From positions 372,001-436,000 of the forward strand of contig NZ_BCNT01000003.1 in NCBI RefSeq assembly GCF_001544075.1: a DNA stretch of 64,000 bases, given 5' to 3'. Shown one piece after another: positions 54,796 through 64,000 of this stretch. Every line of letters begins with the position of its first letter. The stretch's first letter is position 1. Source of the stretch: Comamonas terrae (lineage in GTDB: Bacteria > Pseudomonadota > Gammaproteobacteria > Burkholderiales > Burkholderiaceae_C). The notes under the pieces were generated by a model that was given only the letters and a program-made list of their open reading frames with translations, ran no database searches and was not told where the DNA came from. The position numbers and the translations under genes are program-made.

Positions 54796-55692
54796 ATGAC
54801 ATCCACGTTCCGCCACGTCGCCTTGATAGGCAAGTACCACGCACCCAGCGCGGGTGCGCCGTCGGAAAGCGCCAGCAACGCGCTGCAAAGGATCGCCGCC
54901 CATCTGCGCGGTCTCGGCCGCGAGGTAGTGCTGGATACGCAATCGGCCATCTACTCGGGCCTGTCCGATTATCCGAGCATGGATGTCGACGGCCTGGGGC
55001 GCCACTGCGACCTCGGCCTGGTCGTGGGCGGCGACGGCACCATGCTGGGGGTGAGCCGCCATCTCGCACGGTATGGCACGCCGCTGATCGGCATCAACCA
55101 GGGCCGGCTGGGCTTTGTGACCGACATTGCGCTGGATGATTTCGAAGCCACGATCACGCCCATGCTGGACGGCGAATACGAAGAGGACGAGCGCCCCCTG
55201 ATGCAGGCCCGCGTGATGCGCGACGGGCAATGCGTGTTCGAGGCCCTGGCCATGAACGACGTGGTGGTCAACCGCGGCTCGACCTCGGGCATGGTGGAAC
55301 TGCGCGTGGAAGTCGGTGGCCGCTTTGTCTCCAACCAGCGCGCGGACGGACTGATCGTGGCCACGCCCACGGGTTCCACGGCCTATGCGCTCTCTGCAGG
55401 CGGCCCCATGCTGCACCCCTCGATTCCGGCCTGGGTCATGGTGCCGATCGCGCCGCACAACCTCTCCAACCGCCCCATCGTGCTTTCCGATGCCGAGGAA
55501 GTGATGATCGAGGTCGTTGGCGGCCGGGATGTCAGCGCCAATTTCGACATGCAGTCCCTGGCCTCGCTGCAGCACGGCGACCGCATCCTGGTGCGCCGCG
55601 CAGACCACAGCGTGCACTTTCTGCACCCCAAGGGCTGGAATTACTATGCCACCTTGCGCAAGAAACTGGGCTGGAACGAAGGAGGCACCTGA
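54796..55692 (+). CDS. nadK: NAD kinase
   Basis: 298 residues. The GGDG motif is in [45 protein letters not shown] and [21 protein letters not shown] are the other family blocks. The enzyme makes NADP from NAD and ATP in the cytoplasm. The gene starts a run nadK-recN-rapZ with gaps of 2 and 4 bases, and it is divergent from hrcA, an order shared by many Proteobacteria. Confidence 0.97.
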   Translation: MTSTFRHVALIGKYHAPSAGAPSESASNALQRIAAHLRGLGREVVLDTQSAIYSGLSDYPSMDVDGLGRHCDLGLVVGGDGTMLGVSRHLARYGTPLIGINQGRLGFVTDIALDDFEATITPMLDGEYEEDERPLMQARVMRDGQCVFEALAMNDVVVNRGSTSGMVELRVEVGGRFVSNQRADGLIVATPTGSTAYALSAGGPMLHPSIPAWVMVPIAPHNLSNRPIVLSDAEEVMIEVVGGRDVSANFDMQSLASLQHGDRILVRRADHSVHFLHPKGWNYYATLRKKLGWNEGGT

Positions 55693-55694
55693 CC

Positions 55695-57482
55695 ATGGCG
55701 CTCAAGCGCATTGTTCTGCGTGACTTCGTGATCGTGCAGTCCCTGGATCTGGACTGGCACAGCGGCTTTACGGTACTGACCGGCGAGACCGGCGCCGGCA
55801 AATCCATTCTGATCGATGCCTTGCAGCTGGTGCTGGGCAGCCGGGCCGACGCCGATGTGGTGCGCGAAGGCTGCAGCCAGGCGGACATCTGCGCCGAATT
55901 CGATTGCCCCCCACGTCTTGTGCCCTGGCTGCAGGAAGCGGGCTTTGCCAACGAAGAACAATTGCTGCTCAGGCGCACCATCGACAGCCAGGGCCGCAGC
56001 CGCGCCTGGATCAATGGCACGCCGGCCACGGCCACGCAGTTGCGCCACCTCGGCGACCAGCTGCTGGACATTCACGGACAGCATGCCTGGCACAGCCTGA
56101 CGCGGCCCGATGCGGCCCGGTCCATGCTCGACACCTATGGCGCCATCGACACCGGCGAAATCCGCCAGCTGTGGAGCGACTGGCACCAGGCGCACCAGGC
56201 GCTCGAGCATGCGATTGCCGCGCAGGACAATCTGCAGCGCGAGCGCGAGCGCCTGCAGTGGCAGATTTCCGAGCTCGACAAGCTCTCCCCGCAAGCCGAC
56301 GAATGGGATGAGCTCAACGCCCAGCACACGCGCCTGTCCCACGCCCAGACGCTGATGGACACGGCCCAGCACTGCCTGCAGTTGCTGGAGGACGACGAAT
56401 CGGGCGCCTCCAGTCCGCTGGCACGCGCCCATCACCTGCTGCAGGACCAGGAGCATCTGGAGCCCGATTTCCAGGGCATCTCCGACGTGCTGGGCTCCTG
56501 CGTGGCACTGCTGCAGGATGCCCGCCACTCGCTGCAGGCCTATCTGCGCCGCGCCGACCTGGACCCCGAGCTGCTGGCCGATCTGGACGCCCGCCTGTCG
56601 CAGTGGATGCAGCTGGCCCGCCGCTACAAGCGCACCCCGCAGGAGCTGCCTGCCTTGCTGGAGGGCTGGCGGCAGGAGCTGCGCCAGCTGGACGCGGCCG
56701 TCGACATCGACGGCCTGCACCTGGCGGAGCAGACGGCGCACCAGCGCCTCATGGCCAGTGCCCGCCATGTTTCGCAGCAGCGTGCGCTCGCCGCGCCGCG
56801 GCTTTCCCATGCCATCACCCAGGCCATGCAGGGACTGGGCATGAAGGGCGGGAGGTTCGAGGTGCAGCTGAGCAATACGGAAGCCCCGGGGCCGACCGGA
56901 GTCGACAGCGTCGGTTTTCTGGTCGCAGGCCATCCCGGCTCGACGCCCAAGCCGATCGCCAAGGTCGCTTCAGGCGGCGAGCTGTCGCGCATCTCGCTGG
57001 CCATCGCAGTCACCACCAGCGAACTTGGCGAGGCCCCCACGCTGATCTTCGACGAGGTCGATTCGGGCGTGGGCGGAGCCGTGGCCGAGACCGTGGGCCG
57101 GCTGATGCATTCGCTGGGCGCATCGCGCCAAGTGCTGGCCGTCACCCATCTGCCGCAGGTGGCGGTCCATGCCGACCACCATTACCAGGTGGCCAAGAAG
57201 GCCGAGACCCATGCCACGGTCAGCCATGTCCGGCCGCTGACGGGCCAGGACCGCGAAACCGAGCTGGCGCGCATGCTGGGCGGCGAGTATCTGTCGCAGG
57301 CAACCATGGCCCATGCCCGAGAAATGCTGGCCATGGCAAGATTGGCACCTCGTACAGGCCAGCCGGCATCCGCACGCCCGCGCCAGGGCACCCGCGCAGG
57401 CCATGCTGGCACGGCACCGTCCAGATCGGCCAAGCCGGCTCCTGCATCACACCAGGCACCCAGAAAATCCAGAGGAGAGTGA
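55695..57482 (+). CDS. recN: DNA repair protein RecN
   Basis: 595 residues. SMC-like ATPase with Walker [16 protein letters not shown] at the N-terminus, a coiled-coil middle ([21 protein letters not shown] and further helices), and at the C-terminus the signature [13 protein letters not shown], Walker [13 protein letters not shown] and VTHLPQVA. It acts in double-strand break repair. It is about 40 residues longer than E. coli RecN (553) because of a basic Arg/Ala/Pro tail after about residue 548 ([16 protein letters not shown]). GGAGG precedes the ATG, overlapping the end of nadK. Confidence 0.96.
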   Translation: MALKRIVLRDFVIVQSLDLDWHSGFTVLTGETGAGKSILIDALQLVLGSRADADVVREGCSQADICAEFDCPPRLVPWLQEAGFANEEQLLLRRTIDSQGRSRAWINGTPATATQLRHLGDQLLDIHGQHAWHSLTRPDAARSMLDTYGAIDTGEIRQLWSDWHQAHQALEHAIAAQDNLQRERERLQWQISELDKLSPQADEWDELNAQHTRLSHAQTLMDTAQHCLQLLEDDESGASSPLARAHHLLQDQEHLEPDFQGISDVLGSCVALLQDARHSLQAYLRRADLDPELLADLDARLSQWMQLARRYKRTPQELPALLEGWRQELRQLDAAVDIDGLHLAEQTAHQRLMASARHVSQQRALAAPRLSHAITQAMQGLGMKGGRFEVQLSNTEAPGPTGVDSVGFLVAGHPGSTPKPIAKVASGGELSRISLAIAVTTSELGEAPTLIFDEVDSGVGGAVAETVGRLMHSLGASRQVLAVTHLPQVAVHADHHYQVAKKAETHATVSHVRPLTGQDRETELARMLGGEYLSQATMAHAREMLAMARLAPRTGQPASARPRQGTRAGHAGTAPSRSAKPAPASHQAPRKSRGE

Positions 57483-57486
57483 AGCC

Positions 57487-58398
57487 ATGTCATTGGAGAT
57501 TATTCTGATCACAGGCATGTCCGGGTCGGGAAAATCCGTGGCTTTGCATGCGCTGGAGGACGCCGGTTACTACTGCGTGGACAATCTTCCGCCCGAACTG
57601 CTGCTGTCGTTCGTGGAGCTGCAGCACAAGCTGCACGGCAGCAAGGTAGCCATCGCCATGGATGCGCGCAGCGCGGCCGCCCTGCCGCAGCTGCCGGCGC
57701 AGCTGGAGCGGCTGCAGAACCTGGGGCTGATGCCCTACTTCATCTTTCTCGATGCCTCTACCAACACGCTGGTCAAGCGCTTCTCGGAAACGCGCCGGCG
57801 CCACCCGCTGTCCCAGGACAAACTGGCCACCGAACGGCAGGCGCTGGAGCAGGACATCGAGACAGAGCGCGAGCTGCTGGGCAGCCTGCGTGACAAGTCG
57901 CTGGTGCTGGATACCAGCGACCTCAAATCCTCCCAGCTGCAGACCTATATCAAGCAGCTCATCGCCGCGCCCACCAGCCAGATGACGCTGGTCTTCCAGT
58001 CCTTCGGCTTCAAGCACGGCCTGCCCATGGACTCGGACTACGTCTTCGATGTGCGCATGCTGCCCAACCCCCACTACGAGACGGCACTGCGGCCGCTGAC
58101 AGGACTGGACTGGCCTGTCATCCAGTATCTGACCCAGCAGCCCCAGGTGCTGCAGATGCAGCAGGACATCCAGACTTTCCTGGAGCGCTGGCTCAATGTG
58201 CTGGCTCAGAACCACCGCAGCTATGTCACGGTCGCCATCGGCTGCACCGGCGGCCAGCATCGCTCCGTGTATCTGGTCGAAGCGCTGGCCAAGCATTTCG
58301 GCCCCCACTGGCCCACGCTGCGCAGGCACCGCTCGCTGGACTTCCACGACAAGCTCGCCCTGCCCATGGGCGGCGATGCCGCTGCGGCTTCCAGCTGA
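57487..58398 (+). CDS. rapZ: RNase adapter/nucleotide-binding protein RapZ
   Basis: 303 residues. An N-terminal kinase-like domain has Walker [19 protein letters not shown] and [12 protein letters not shown]. The C-terminal domain has [25 protein letters not shown] and [18 protein letters not shown], as in RapZ/YvcJ. In E. coli RapZ presents small RNA GlmZ to RNase E and so tunes glucosamine-6-phosphate synthesis; whether the RNA target exists here is unknown. It starts four bases after recN. A GAGAG-type site overlaps the recN end. Confidence 0.95.
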   Translation: MSLEIILITGMSGSGKSVALHALEDAGYYCVDNLPPELLLSFVELQHKLHGSKVAIAMDARSAAALPQLPAQLERLQNLGLMPYFIFLDASTNTLVKRFSETRRRHPLSQDKLATERQALEQDIETERELLGSLRDKSLVLDTSDLKSSQLQTYIKQLIAAPTSQMTLVFQSFGFKHGLPMDSDYVFDVRMLPNPHYETALRPLTGLDWPVIQYLTQQPQVLQMQQDIQTFLERWLNVLAQNHRSYVTVAIGCTGGQHRSVYLVEALAKHFGPHWPTLRRHRSLDFHDKLALPMGGDAAAASS

Positions 58399-58424
58399 CC
58401 GGCCATACGCTGGAGCGGCCGACC

Positions 58425-59114
58425 ATGCCCCGTGTTCTGCTTCTCGAAGACGATCCTGCGATTGCACGCACCATCAGCTACACGCTGGAGCGCGACGGCA
58501 TTGCCGTCACCCACTGTCTGCTGATGGCCGATGCCAGGCAGCAATGGAGGCAGCATGCCTTCGATCTTTTGCTGCTTGACGTGGGCCTGCCCGACGGCAA
58601 CGGCCTGGACTGGTGCCGCGATCTGCGCGCCGCCGGCGCCACGATGCCGATGCTGGTCCTCAGCGCACGCGGCGAGGAGATGGACAAGGTGCTGGGCCTG
58701 GAACTCGGGGCCGATGACTATCTGAGCAAGCCTTTCAGCCCCCGCGAGCTGCTGGCCCGCTGCAGGGCCATGCTGCGGCGCCTGCAGCAATACCGCCAGC
58801 CCGCCCTGCCTGCCGCCACCGGGGCCCCCATCGAAGTCGATGCCCCAGGCCAGCGCGTCCTGGTCTGCGGCCTGCCGCTGGACCTGACGCGCCGCGAATA
58901 CCAGCTGCTGCAATGCCTGATGCAGGGACGTGGACGCATTCTGAGCCGCGAATTCCTGCTGGAACAGGTCTGGGGCCTGGACAGTGAAAGCACCGACCGT
59001 ACCGTGGACACCCATGTCAAGACGCTGCGGGCCAAGCTGCGCGAGCACCTGCCCCAGCAGGATGTCATCGTCACCCACCGGGGCCTGGGCTACAGCTTCA
59101 GCCCCGAGGCATAA
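58425..59114 (+). CDS. creB: Response regulator CreB
   Basis: 229 residues of the OmpR family. Receiver: LLLEDDPAIA, phospho-acceptor Asp52 (LLDVGLPDGNG) and lysine in YLSKPFSPREL. The DNA-binding winged helix has LDLTRREYQLLQCLMQGRGRILSREFLLEQVWG and RTVDTHVKTLRAKLRE. The gene is followed four bases later by a creC-type kinase and then creD, which decides the name. CreBC responds to carbon source and growth state in Enterobacteria, and to cell wall stress in Aeromonas and Pseudomonas. Confidence 0.92.
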   Translation: MPRVLLLEDDPAIARTISYTLERDGIAVTHCLLMADARQQWRQHAFDLLLLDVGLPDGNGLDWCRDLRAAGATMPMLVLSARGEEMDKVLGLELGADDYLSKPFSPRELLARCRAMLRRLQQYRQPALPAATGAPIEVDAPGQRVLVCGLPLDLTRREYQLLQCLMQGRGRILSREFLLEQVWGLDSESTDRTVDTHVKTLRAKLREHLPQQDVIVTHRGLGYSFSPEA

Positions 59115-59118
59115 CGCC

Positions 59119-60579
59119 ATGCGCCTGGGCCTGAGGCTGTTCTTCGCGTTTTTTCTGATCAACGGCCTGGCAGCCTTTTTCGTGCTGCGCGTATTCATGG
59201 TCGAAATCAAGCCCAGCGTGCGCAAGGTGACCGAAGACACATTGGTCGAAGCGGCCTATGCACTGGCTGCGCTGGCCGGCACCGACATGGCCAGCGGCGC
59301 GCTGCAGCACGGCAGCGACAGCCGTTTTGCGCAGCAGTTGGCCGGCTACACGCAAAAGCCGGTGCAGGCCTGGATCTGGGACACGCGCAAGAGCCGACTG
59401 GACATGCGCATCACGGTCACGGACCGGCAAGGCATGGTGCTGTTCGATTCGACCGGCAAGGACCTGGGGGCGGACTATTCGCGCTGGCGCGACGTGTACC
59501 GCACGCTGCGGGGCGAGTATGGCGCGCGCACCACGCGCGATGTGCCCGAGGATGAAGCCAGCAGCGTGATGTACGTCTCCGCCCCCATTCTGGTCGATGG
59601 GCAGATTGCCGGCGTGCTGACCGTCTCCAAGCCCTCGCGCTCGGTCCAGAGAATCGTCGACAGCGCCGAGCGCAAGATTGCGCGCGGCGGCCTGCTGTTC
59701 GTGCTGCTGTCCGCCGGCGTCGGCTGCGCCGTCACCTGGTGGTTCGTCTTGCATGTGCGCCGCCTGCGCAGCTATGCCCAGCAGGTGCAGGGGCCCACGC
59801 TCAACGAAGCCGCCTCCACAGCGGCCACCGCGCCCGTTGCCGTGCCCCAGATGCCCGGCGAACTGGGCGAACTGGCGCAGGCCATGGACAACATGCGCAA
59901 GCGCCTGGAAGGCCGCGACTACATCGAAGGCTATGTGCGCGCGCTCACCCACGAGCTCAAGAGTCCGGTCGCGGCGATCCGCGGCGCAGGCGAGCTGCTG
60001 CAGGAGGATCTGCCAGCGCAGGATAGGGAGCTTTTCGCGCAGCAGGTGCTGGACCAGTGCGAGCGCCTGCAGAACCTCGTCGATCAGCTGCTGCAGCTCA
60101 GCCGCCTGGAGCAGCGCCAGCAGCTGCATGCCGCACGCTGCAGCCTGCAGCAATGCGCCCGGCAGGCCATGGACCAGATCGCGAGCACCGCGCAGCAGCG
60201 CGGCATCGGCCTCGAACTCGAAGGTCCGGACAGCACAGGCCCATGGGAACAGGGCCTGGTGGTGCTGGCCATCAGCAACCTGCTGCAGAACGCCCTGGAT
60301 TTCGCGCCGCCTCAGAGCGCCATCCACGTTCTCCTGGGCCTGCAGACCATCACCGTTGCAGACCAGGGCCCCGGCGTCGCGGCCAGCCTGCTGCCCCGGC
60401 TGGGCGAGCGCTTCTTCACCACGCCAAGGCCCGACGGCCGGCGCAGCGGCACAGGCCTGGGCCTGTCCATCGTGCTGCGCATCATGCATCTGCATGGCGG
60501 CAGCATGCATGTCCGCAACACCCATCCCGGGTTGAGTGTGACACTGGACTTCTCCCGCATGGACGGCGAGAGGCACTGA
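59119..60579 (+). CDS. creC: Sensor histidine kinase CreC
   Basis: 486 residues. Helices at about residues 5-27 and 193-215 enclose a periplasmic sensor of some 165 residues with a PAS-like fold (MRITVTDRQGMVLFDSTGKDLGADYS, SVMYVSAPILVDGQIAGVLTVSKP). The kinase core has ALTHELKSPVAAIRGAGELL with His278, ISNLLQNALDF, VADQGPGV and GTGLGLSIVLRIMHLHGG. THELKSP rather than SHELRTP is typical of CreC. It lies between creB and creD. Confidence 0.93.
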   Translation: MRLGLRLFFAFFLINGLAAFFVLRVFMVEIKPSVRKVTEDTLVEAAYALAALAGTDMASGALQHGSDSRFAQQLAGYTQKPVQAWIWDTRKSRLDMRITVTDRQGMVLFDSTGKDLGADYSRWRDVYRTLRGEYGARTTRDVPEDEASSVMYVSAPILVDGQIAGVLTVSKPSRSVQRIVDSAERKIARGGLLFVLLSAGVGCAVTWWFVLHVRRLRSYAQQVQGPTLNEAASTAATAPVAVPQMPGELGELAQAMDNMRKRLEGRDYIEGYVRALTHELKSPVAAIRGAGELLQEDLPAQDRELFAQQVLDQCERLQNLVDQLLQLSRLEQRQQLHAARCSLQQCARQAMDQIASTAQQRGIGLELEGPDSTGPWEQGLVVLAISNLLQNALDFAPPQSAIHVLLGLQTITVADQGPGVAASLLPRLGERFFTTPRPDGRRSGTGLGLSIVLRIMHLHGGSMHVRNTHPGLSVTLDFSRMDGERH

Positions 60580-60587
60580 GCCCGGAC

Positions 60588-60603
60588 TTCACGTTCGCTT
60601 CAC
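60588..60603 (+). promoter_or_regulatory. CreB binding site (cre-tag) in front of creD
   Basis: TTCACGTTCGCTTCAC is an exact match to the cre-tag TTCACN6TTCAC. It lies in the 89-base creC-creD gap, 65 bases before the creD start, the position expected for activation by phosphorylated CreB. Confidence 0.85.
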
Positions 60604-60668
60604 AAACTTCATCTCCAGCGCACGCAAGGCATCGAGACTGCCCCCGTCAACCAATACCGGGAGCCTTG

Positions 60669-62081
60669 ATGAAAAACCGATTGCTGTTCAAGACAGCCGC
60701 GCTGCTGATGGTGCTGGCCCTGCTGATGGCCGGCCTGTCCATGATCCAGGATGTGGTCCGGGACCGCATCCGCAACAGGAACCATGCGGTGCAAAGCGTG
60801 GTTGCCAGTCTTGCCGGGCCGCAGACCCTGGTCGGTCCCGCCCTGGTGCAGAGCTGCACCGAAACCACCAGCGTGCCCAACGGCCGCAAAACGGAGTACA
60901 CGACCCGCGAGTTCCAGCGCATCTTGCTGCCCGATACGCTGCGGCACCATGCCGATGCCAATATGGAAGAGCGCTCGCGCGGACTGCACCGCATCAACGC
61001 TTACGTGCTGCACGACAAGCTGCGCGCCAGCTTTGCCAATGCCGGAAGCTACCTGGATCTGCCGGCCTCCAGTTCGCCCGGTGCCGAAGTACGCTGCAAG
61101 AGCCTGCATATCGCCTTTGCCCTTACCGATCCGCGCGGCATGCGCAGCGCCGCCATCACGGCCAACGGCCACACCCTCGACGTGGAGCCCGGCACGCCGC
61201 TGGAACGCTACGGCAAGGGCCTGCAGGCGCCCATCGATCCCAAGCTGCTGGCCAGGGGGCAGGCATTGGAAATTGACATGAAGCTGGAGCTGGTGGGCAC
61301 GGAAAGCCTGGCTTTCACCCCTCTGGGAACCGACAACCAGGTCACGTTGACGGCGGACTGGCCCCACCCTTCGTTCGGCGGCAGCTTTCTGCCCACACGC
61401 CGGGAGATCGGCGGCCACGGATTCACCGCCAGCTGGAATCTTTCCGCCCTGGCTTCCTCGGCCCAGCAGGCCTTCACACGCCAGCAGGCGCTGTGCCGCG
61501 CAGATCGCGCCGAGCCACCGGACGACTACGCCGCAGAGACCGCCGCTGCCGCAGGCGCCGCCGATGCCCCCTGCCTGGAAACCATGGATACCGGCTTCAT
61601 CAGTCCCGTCAACCCCTATTCGCTGAGCGACCGCGCCAGCAAATACGGCCTGCTGTTCGTGGTGCTGACCTTTGTCGCCGTCGGCCTGTTCGAGGTGCTG
61701 CAGAAACTGCGCGTCCACCCCGTGCAATACCTGCTGGTCGGCTCGGCGCTCAGCAGCTTTTTCCTGCTGCTGCTCGGCCTGTCCGAGCACCTGGGCTTTG
61801 CCACGGCCTATGCGGTGGCCGCCAGCGCCTGCGTCGCGCTGCTGGCCTATTACGCCAGCCACATGCTGGGCAGCGTAAGGCGCGGCCTGCCGCTGGCCGC
61901 CGGCATTGCCATGCTGTACGGCCTGCTGTACGTGCTGCTGCAGCTGGAGCAGACCGCCCTGGTCGTGGGATCCATCGCCCTGTTTGCCGTGCTGGCCCTG
62001 GTCATGGTCTGCACGCGCCGCGTGGACTGGTATGCCTTTGGCGCCACTTCAGCGCAGGTTCCCGTCAGGGAGGCTGCATGA
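60669..62081 (+). CDS. creD: Inner-membrane protein CreD
   Basis: 470 residues. One N-terminal helix (FKTAALLMVLALLMAGLSMIQDVV) is followed by a large periplasmic domain (residues about 30-315, with HRINAYVLHDKL and PSFGGSFLPTRREIGGHGFTASWNLSALA) and a C-terminal cluster of about five helices beginning LSDRASKYGLLFVVLTFVAVGLFEVL. This layout and these blocks define CreD. It is the classical target of CreBC. A cre-tag precedes it. The next small gene overlaps its stop by four bases. Confidence 0.94.
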   Translation: MKNRLLFKTAALLMVLALLMAGLSMIQDVVRDRIRNRNHAVQSVVASLAGPQTLVGPALVQSCTETTSVPNGRKTEYTTREFQRILLPDTLRHHADANMEERSRGLHRINAYVLHDKLRASFANAGSYLDLPASSSPGAEVRCKSLHIAFALTDPRGMRSAAITANGHTLDVEPGTPLERYGKGLQAPIDPKLLARGQALEIDMKLELVGTESLAFTPLGTDNQVTLTADWPHPSFGGSFLPTRREIGGHGFTASWNLSALASSAQQAFTRQQALCRADRAEPPDDYAAETAAAAGAADAPCLETMDTGFISPVNPYSLSDRASKYGLLFVVLTFVAVGLFEVLQKLRVHPVQYLLVGSALSSFFLLLLGLSEHLGFATAYAVAASACVALLAYYASHMLGSVRRGLPLAAGIAMLYGLLYVLLQLEQTALVVGSIALFAVLALVMVCTRRVDWYAFGATSAQVPVREAA

Positions 62082-62338
62082 CGGCCATCGCCTTTGCCCC
62101 TGCGGAGCCCCGGGGCCCGCAGCCGGATGCCATGGCGCTCCAAATGGAGCAATGCCGGCGGCAATGGCATGCGGCGCTGCAGGCGCATGACCGCGCGCAG
62201 CTGAAAGCGCTGCGTACCCGGCTGATTGCCGAGGGCCGCCAGGCCGAACGCCATCTGGCCCTGCCCGGCATGCGCGAGCAATGGCTGGCCTGGCTGCAGT
62301 TGCGCTGCGCGCTGGTCATTCCGCGCAGCCGGTTCTAG
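62078..62338 (+). CDS. Small protein of unknown function coupled to creD
   Basis: 86 residues from the ATG that overlaps the creD stop (ATGA at 62078), with GGAGG upstream. No known motif or membrane segment is visible. It is rich in Arg, Gln and Ala and probably helical (MEQCRRQWHAALQAHDRAQL). The overlap suggests translation together with creD and therefore control by CreBC. The stop is seven bases from the stop of convergent mutY. Confidence 0.72.
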   Translation: MTAIAFAPAEPRGPQPDAMALQMEQCRRQWHAALQAHDRAQLKALRTRLIAEGRQAERHLALPGMREQWLAWLQLRCALVIPRSRF

Positions 62339-62345
62339 CCTTTGG

Positions 62346-63413
62346 TCAAGGCCGGAGTTCGGAATCCAGCAGCTTGCGCACGGGTGCGGGCAGACCCAGG
62401 CCATCCCAGACGGACGGACTGGCCCAGCACGCATGATCGGCCTCGGAAACCATGGCCGCTGGCGCCTGCCCCACGGACACCCGCACCGGATGCAGGTGCA
62501 GATCCTTGTGTGTCAGCACATGCACAAAGGCCGGCAGCTCCTGCCAGGCGGCTTCGGCCACATGCCAATGCGCATGCGCAAAGCGCCGCAGATCCTCATG
62601 GCTCTCGAAGGCGGGCGGGCTGTAGAGCCCGGCCCAGATGCCGGCTCCCGGTCGCTTGTGCAGCCAGACCCGGCCTTCGCCGTCCACAGCCAGCAGCAGC
62701 CACCAGGATTCGGCGCTTCTCTTGAGCTTGCGCGTCTTGACCGGATAGCTCTCGGGGTTGCCGGCACGCCCGGCCCGGCATTCGGACAGCAGCGGGCAAA
62801 CCAGGCAGCTGGGCTTGCGCGGCATGCAGATGCTGGCACCCAGGTCCATCATGCCCTGCGTGTAACGGGGCATGGCTTGCGCCAGATCCTCGGTGGGGCA
62901 CAGCTGCTGCGCATGGTCCCACAGCACGCGCTCGTTCCTGGCCTGGGCCAGGTCGGCATCGAAGGCCAGCACGCGCGTGAGCACGCGCCGCACGTTGGCA
63001 TCCAGGATGGGCACGCGCTCGGAAAAGCAGAACGCGGCAATGGCACCGGCCGTGGACCGGCCTATGCCCGGCAAGGTGGCCAGTTCCTCGGCCGTGCGCG
63101 GAAAGGCACCGCCCCATTCCTGCATCACGGCCTGCGCGCAGCGGTGCAGATTGCGGGCCCGGCTGTAGTAGCCCAGCCCGCTCCATAGCGCCAGCACTTC
63201 GTCCTGCGAAGCCGCAGCAAGGCTGGCCACATCGGGAAAGGCATCGAGAAAGCGCTGGTAGTAGCCCAGCACCGTGCCGACCTGGGTCTGCTGCAGCATG
63301 ATTTCGGACAGCCAGACGCGGTAGGGATCGCGGGTTTGCTGCCAGGGCAGATGGTTGCGCCCATGAGTGGCCTGCCACTGCACGACGGCGGTGGCAATCG
63401 ACGGAAGATTCAA
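62346..63413 (-). CDS. mutY: A/G-specific adenine glycosylase MutY
   Basis: 355 residues. The catalytic glutamate lies in WLSEIMLQQTQVGTV. The helix-hairpin-helix is LATLPGIGRSTAGAI, and the catalytic aspartate is in PILDANVRRVLTRV. The iron-sulfur cluster ligands follow the C-x6-C-x2-C-x5-C pattern (CMPRKPSCLVCPLLSEC). The C-terminal Nudix-like domain (SWWLLLAVDGEGRVWLHKRPGAGIWAGLY) recognises 8-oxoG. MutY removes adenine paired with 8-oxoguanine. It is transcribed after a possible dynamin-like gene with only four bases between. Confidence 0.97.
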   Translation of the reverse strand: MNLPSIATAVVQWQATHGRNHLPWQQTRDPYRVWLSEIMLQQTQVGTVLGYYQRFLDAFPDVASLAAASQDEVLALWSGLGYYSRARNLHRCAQAVMQEWGGAFPRTAEELATLPGIGRSTAGAIAAFCFSERVPILDANVRRVLTRVLAFDADLAQARNERVLWDHAQQLCPTEDLAQAMPRYTQGMMDLGASICMPRKPSCLVCPLLSECRAGRAGNPESYPVKTRKLKRSAESWWLLLAVDGEGRVWLHKRPGAGIWAGLYSPPAFESHEDLRRFAHAHWHVAEAAWQELPAFVHVLTHKDLHLHPVRVSVGQAPAAMVSEADHACWASPSVWDGLGLPAPVRKLLDSELRP

Positions 63414-63417
63414 GATT

Positions 63418-64000
63418 TCAAGCTACCAGGGTGATGTCCAGCGGCACGGAGGACGCCGGCGCATATTCTTTGAGCGGCGACAGCAGCTGCGCCGCAGCGC
63501 ATGCCAGCTGTGTCTGCATGGCAGTGAGCTGCGTGTCTGACGTCTCGATTTCGGCAATGCGTTCTTCCAGCCCCGTGGCCGCATGCTGTATGCGGTCCAC
63601 CGCCTCCAGGCGGCGCGAGAAGCTGCGCTTGCGTTCCTTCAATTGTGCATCGAGCGGCGCGGTGACCGATTTGCTCCACAAATCCACATCGTTGGCGGCC
63701 GACTCGAACACCGTGCGCAGCCGCATGGCCAGCGCCTTGATCAGCCGCTGGGAAAAGGCGGCATTGCTGAGCTTGAGCACCTGGCCCAGGCCCAGGTATT
63801 GGGTGTAGCTGGCCTCGATGCGGCGCAGGTCGTCGGTGAAGTCGGGCAGCAGCAGCGGCGGCGGCATCTGCAGCGAAAAACCGGATTCCGCATTGAGCTC
63901 CTTGTAGGTCGCGCTCATCATGGCCTGGATGTCGGCAGCCTGGGAGTGCGCACGCTCGGCCACGATGTGCAGCCGCTCGAAAGTCTCGGCATACACCTTG
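63418..64000 (-). CDS. C-terminal part of a helical protein, possibly dynamin-like GTPase
   Basis: The gene runs off the window end; about 194 C-terminal residues are seen, and the frame is still open at 64000. The visible part is helical: ETFERLHIVAERAHSQAADIQAMM, LRRIEASYTQYLG, LDAQLKERKRSFSRRLEAVDRI and ATGLEERIAEIETSDTQL. No nucleotide-binding motif is in the visible section. Comamonadaceae carry a dynamin-family protein beside mutY with a comparable tail, which is the basis for the suggestion; the identity is uncertain. Confidence 0.5.
   Translation of the reverse strand, partial: KVYAETFERLHIVAERAHSQAADIQAMMSATYKELNAESGFSLQMPPPLLLPDFTDDLRRIEASYTQYLGLGQVLKLSNAAFSQRLIKALAMRLRTVFESAANDVDLWSKSVTAPLDAQLKERKRSFSRRLEAVDRIQHAATGLEERIAEIETSDTQLTAMQTQLACAAAQLLSPLKEYAPASSVPLDITLVA

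Overview
The window is GC-rich, densely coded chromosomal DNA of a betaproteobacterium. The gene set fits the family Comamonadaceae and a Delftia or Comamonas relative is most likely: ribF-ileS-lspA, DUF3422, a Bug-family binding protein, tctBA, a creBCD locus, a Tad/Flp pilus locus and the size and style of the proteins. The genus is an inference. There are no rRNA genes, CRISPR arrays, integrases or complete insertion sequences; it reads as core genome with a few accessory modules.

Layout. 1-4.2 kb: end of ribF, ileS, lspA. 4.3-13 kb: a membrane protein of unknown function, a Na/Pi-type transporter with a PhoU-like tail, a Nudix hydrolase, a large GGDEF/EAL c-di-GMP protein, an SDR-like protein without the usual active-site tyrosine, and a DUF3422 protein. 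13.2-19.5 kb (minus strand): tctB-tctA, a lone GspE/PilB-type ATPase, a spermidine-synthase-like protein, a deoxyinosine glycosylase and tatD. 19.5-26.3 kb: a soluble double-PAS chemoreceptor behind a perfect FNR-type box, lolC-lolD, and a divergent MarR regulator / Bug binding protein / sulfatase module. 26.7-29.4 kb: an rpfE-like gene overlapping recJ.

29.4-40.9 kb is a Tad (Flp pilus) locus: prepilin peptidase, cpaB, secretin, a small lipoprotein, two near-identical Flp pilins, three pseudopilin/TadE-G-like proteins, tadZ, tadA, tadB and tadC. The pilin/pseudopilin part is visibly poorer in GC than the assembly machinery. Two membrane chemoreceptors follow or flank a PHP phosphoesterase and a yciO gene (40.9-45.9 kb).

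46.2-53.4 kb carries an M50 membrane protease, a tryptophanyl-tRNA synthetase with an extra C-terminal domain, and then a three-gene set: an OmpR-type response regulator, a secreted LysM/FecR protein and a CHASE2 histidine kinase, which together look like an envelope-sensing system. 53.4-58.4 kb has two tRNA genes (Arg-ACG and a CAT-anticodon tRNA), hrcA, nadK, recN and rapZ. 58.4-62.3 kb is creB-creC-creD with an exact CreB cre-tag sequence in front of creD, followed by a small overlapping gene. mutY and the end of a possible dynamin-like protein close the window.

A recurring feature is a set of 60-90 base palindromic elements in intergenic gaps whose ends share a GGAGCTgCT..GCGC-type core (near 3.6, 26.3, 44.6 and 50.9 kb, with a weaker trace at 11.6 kb).
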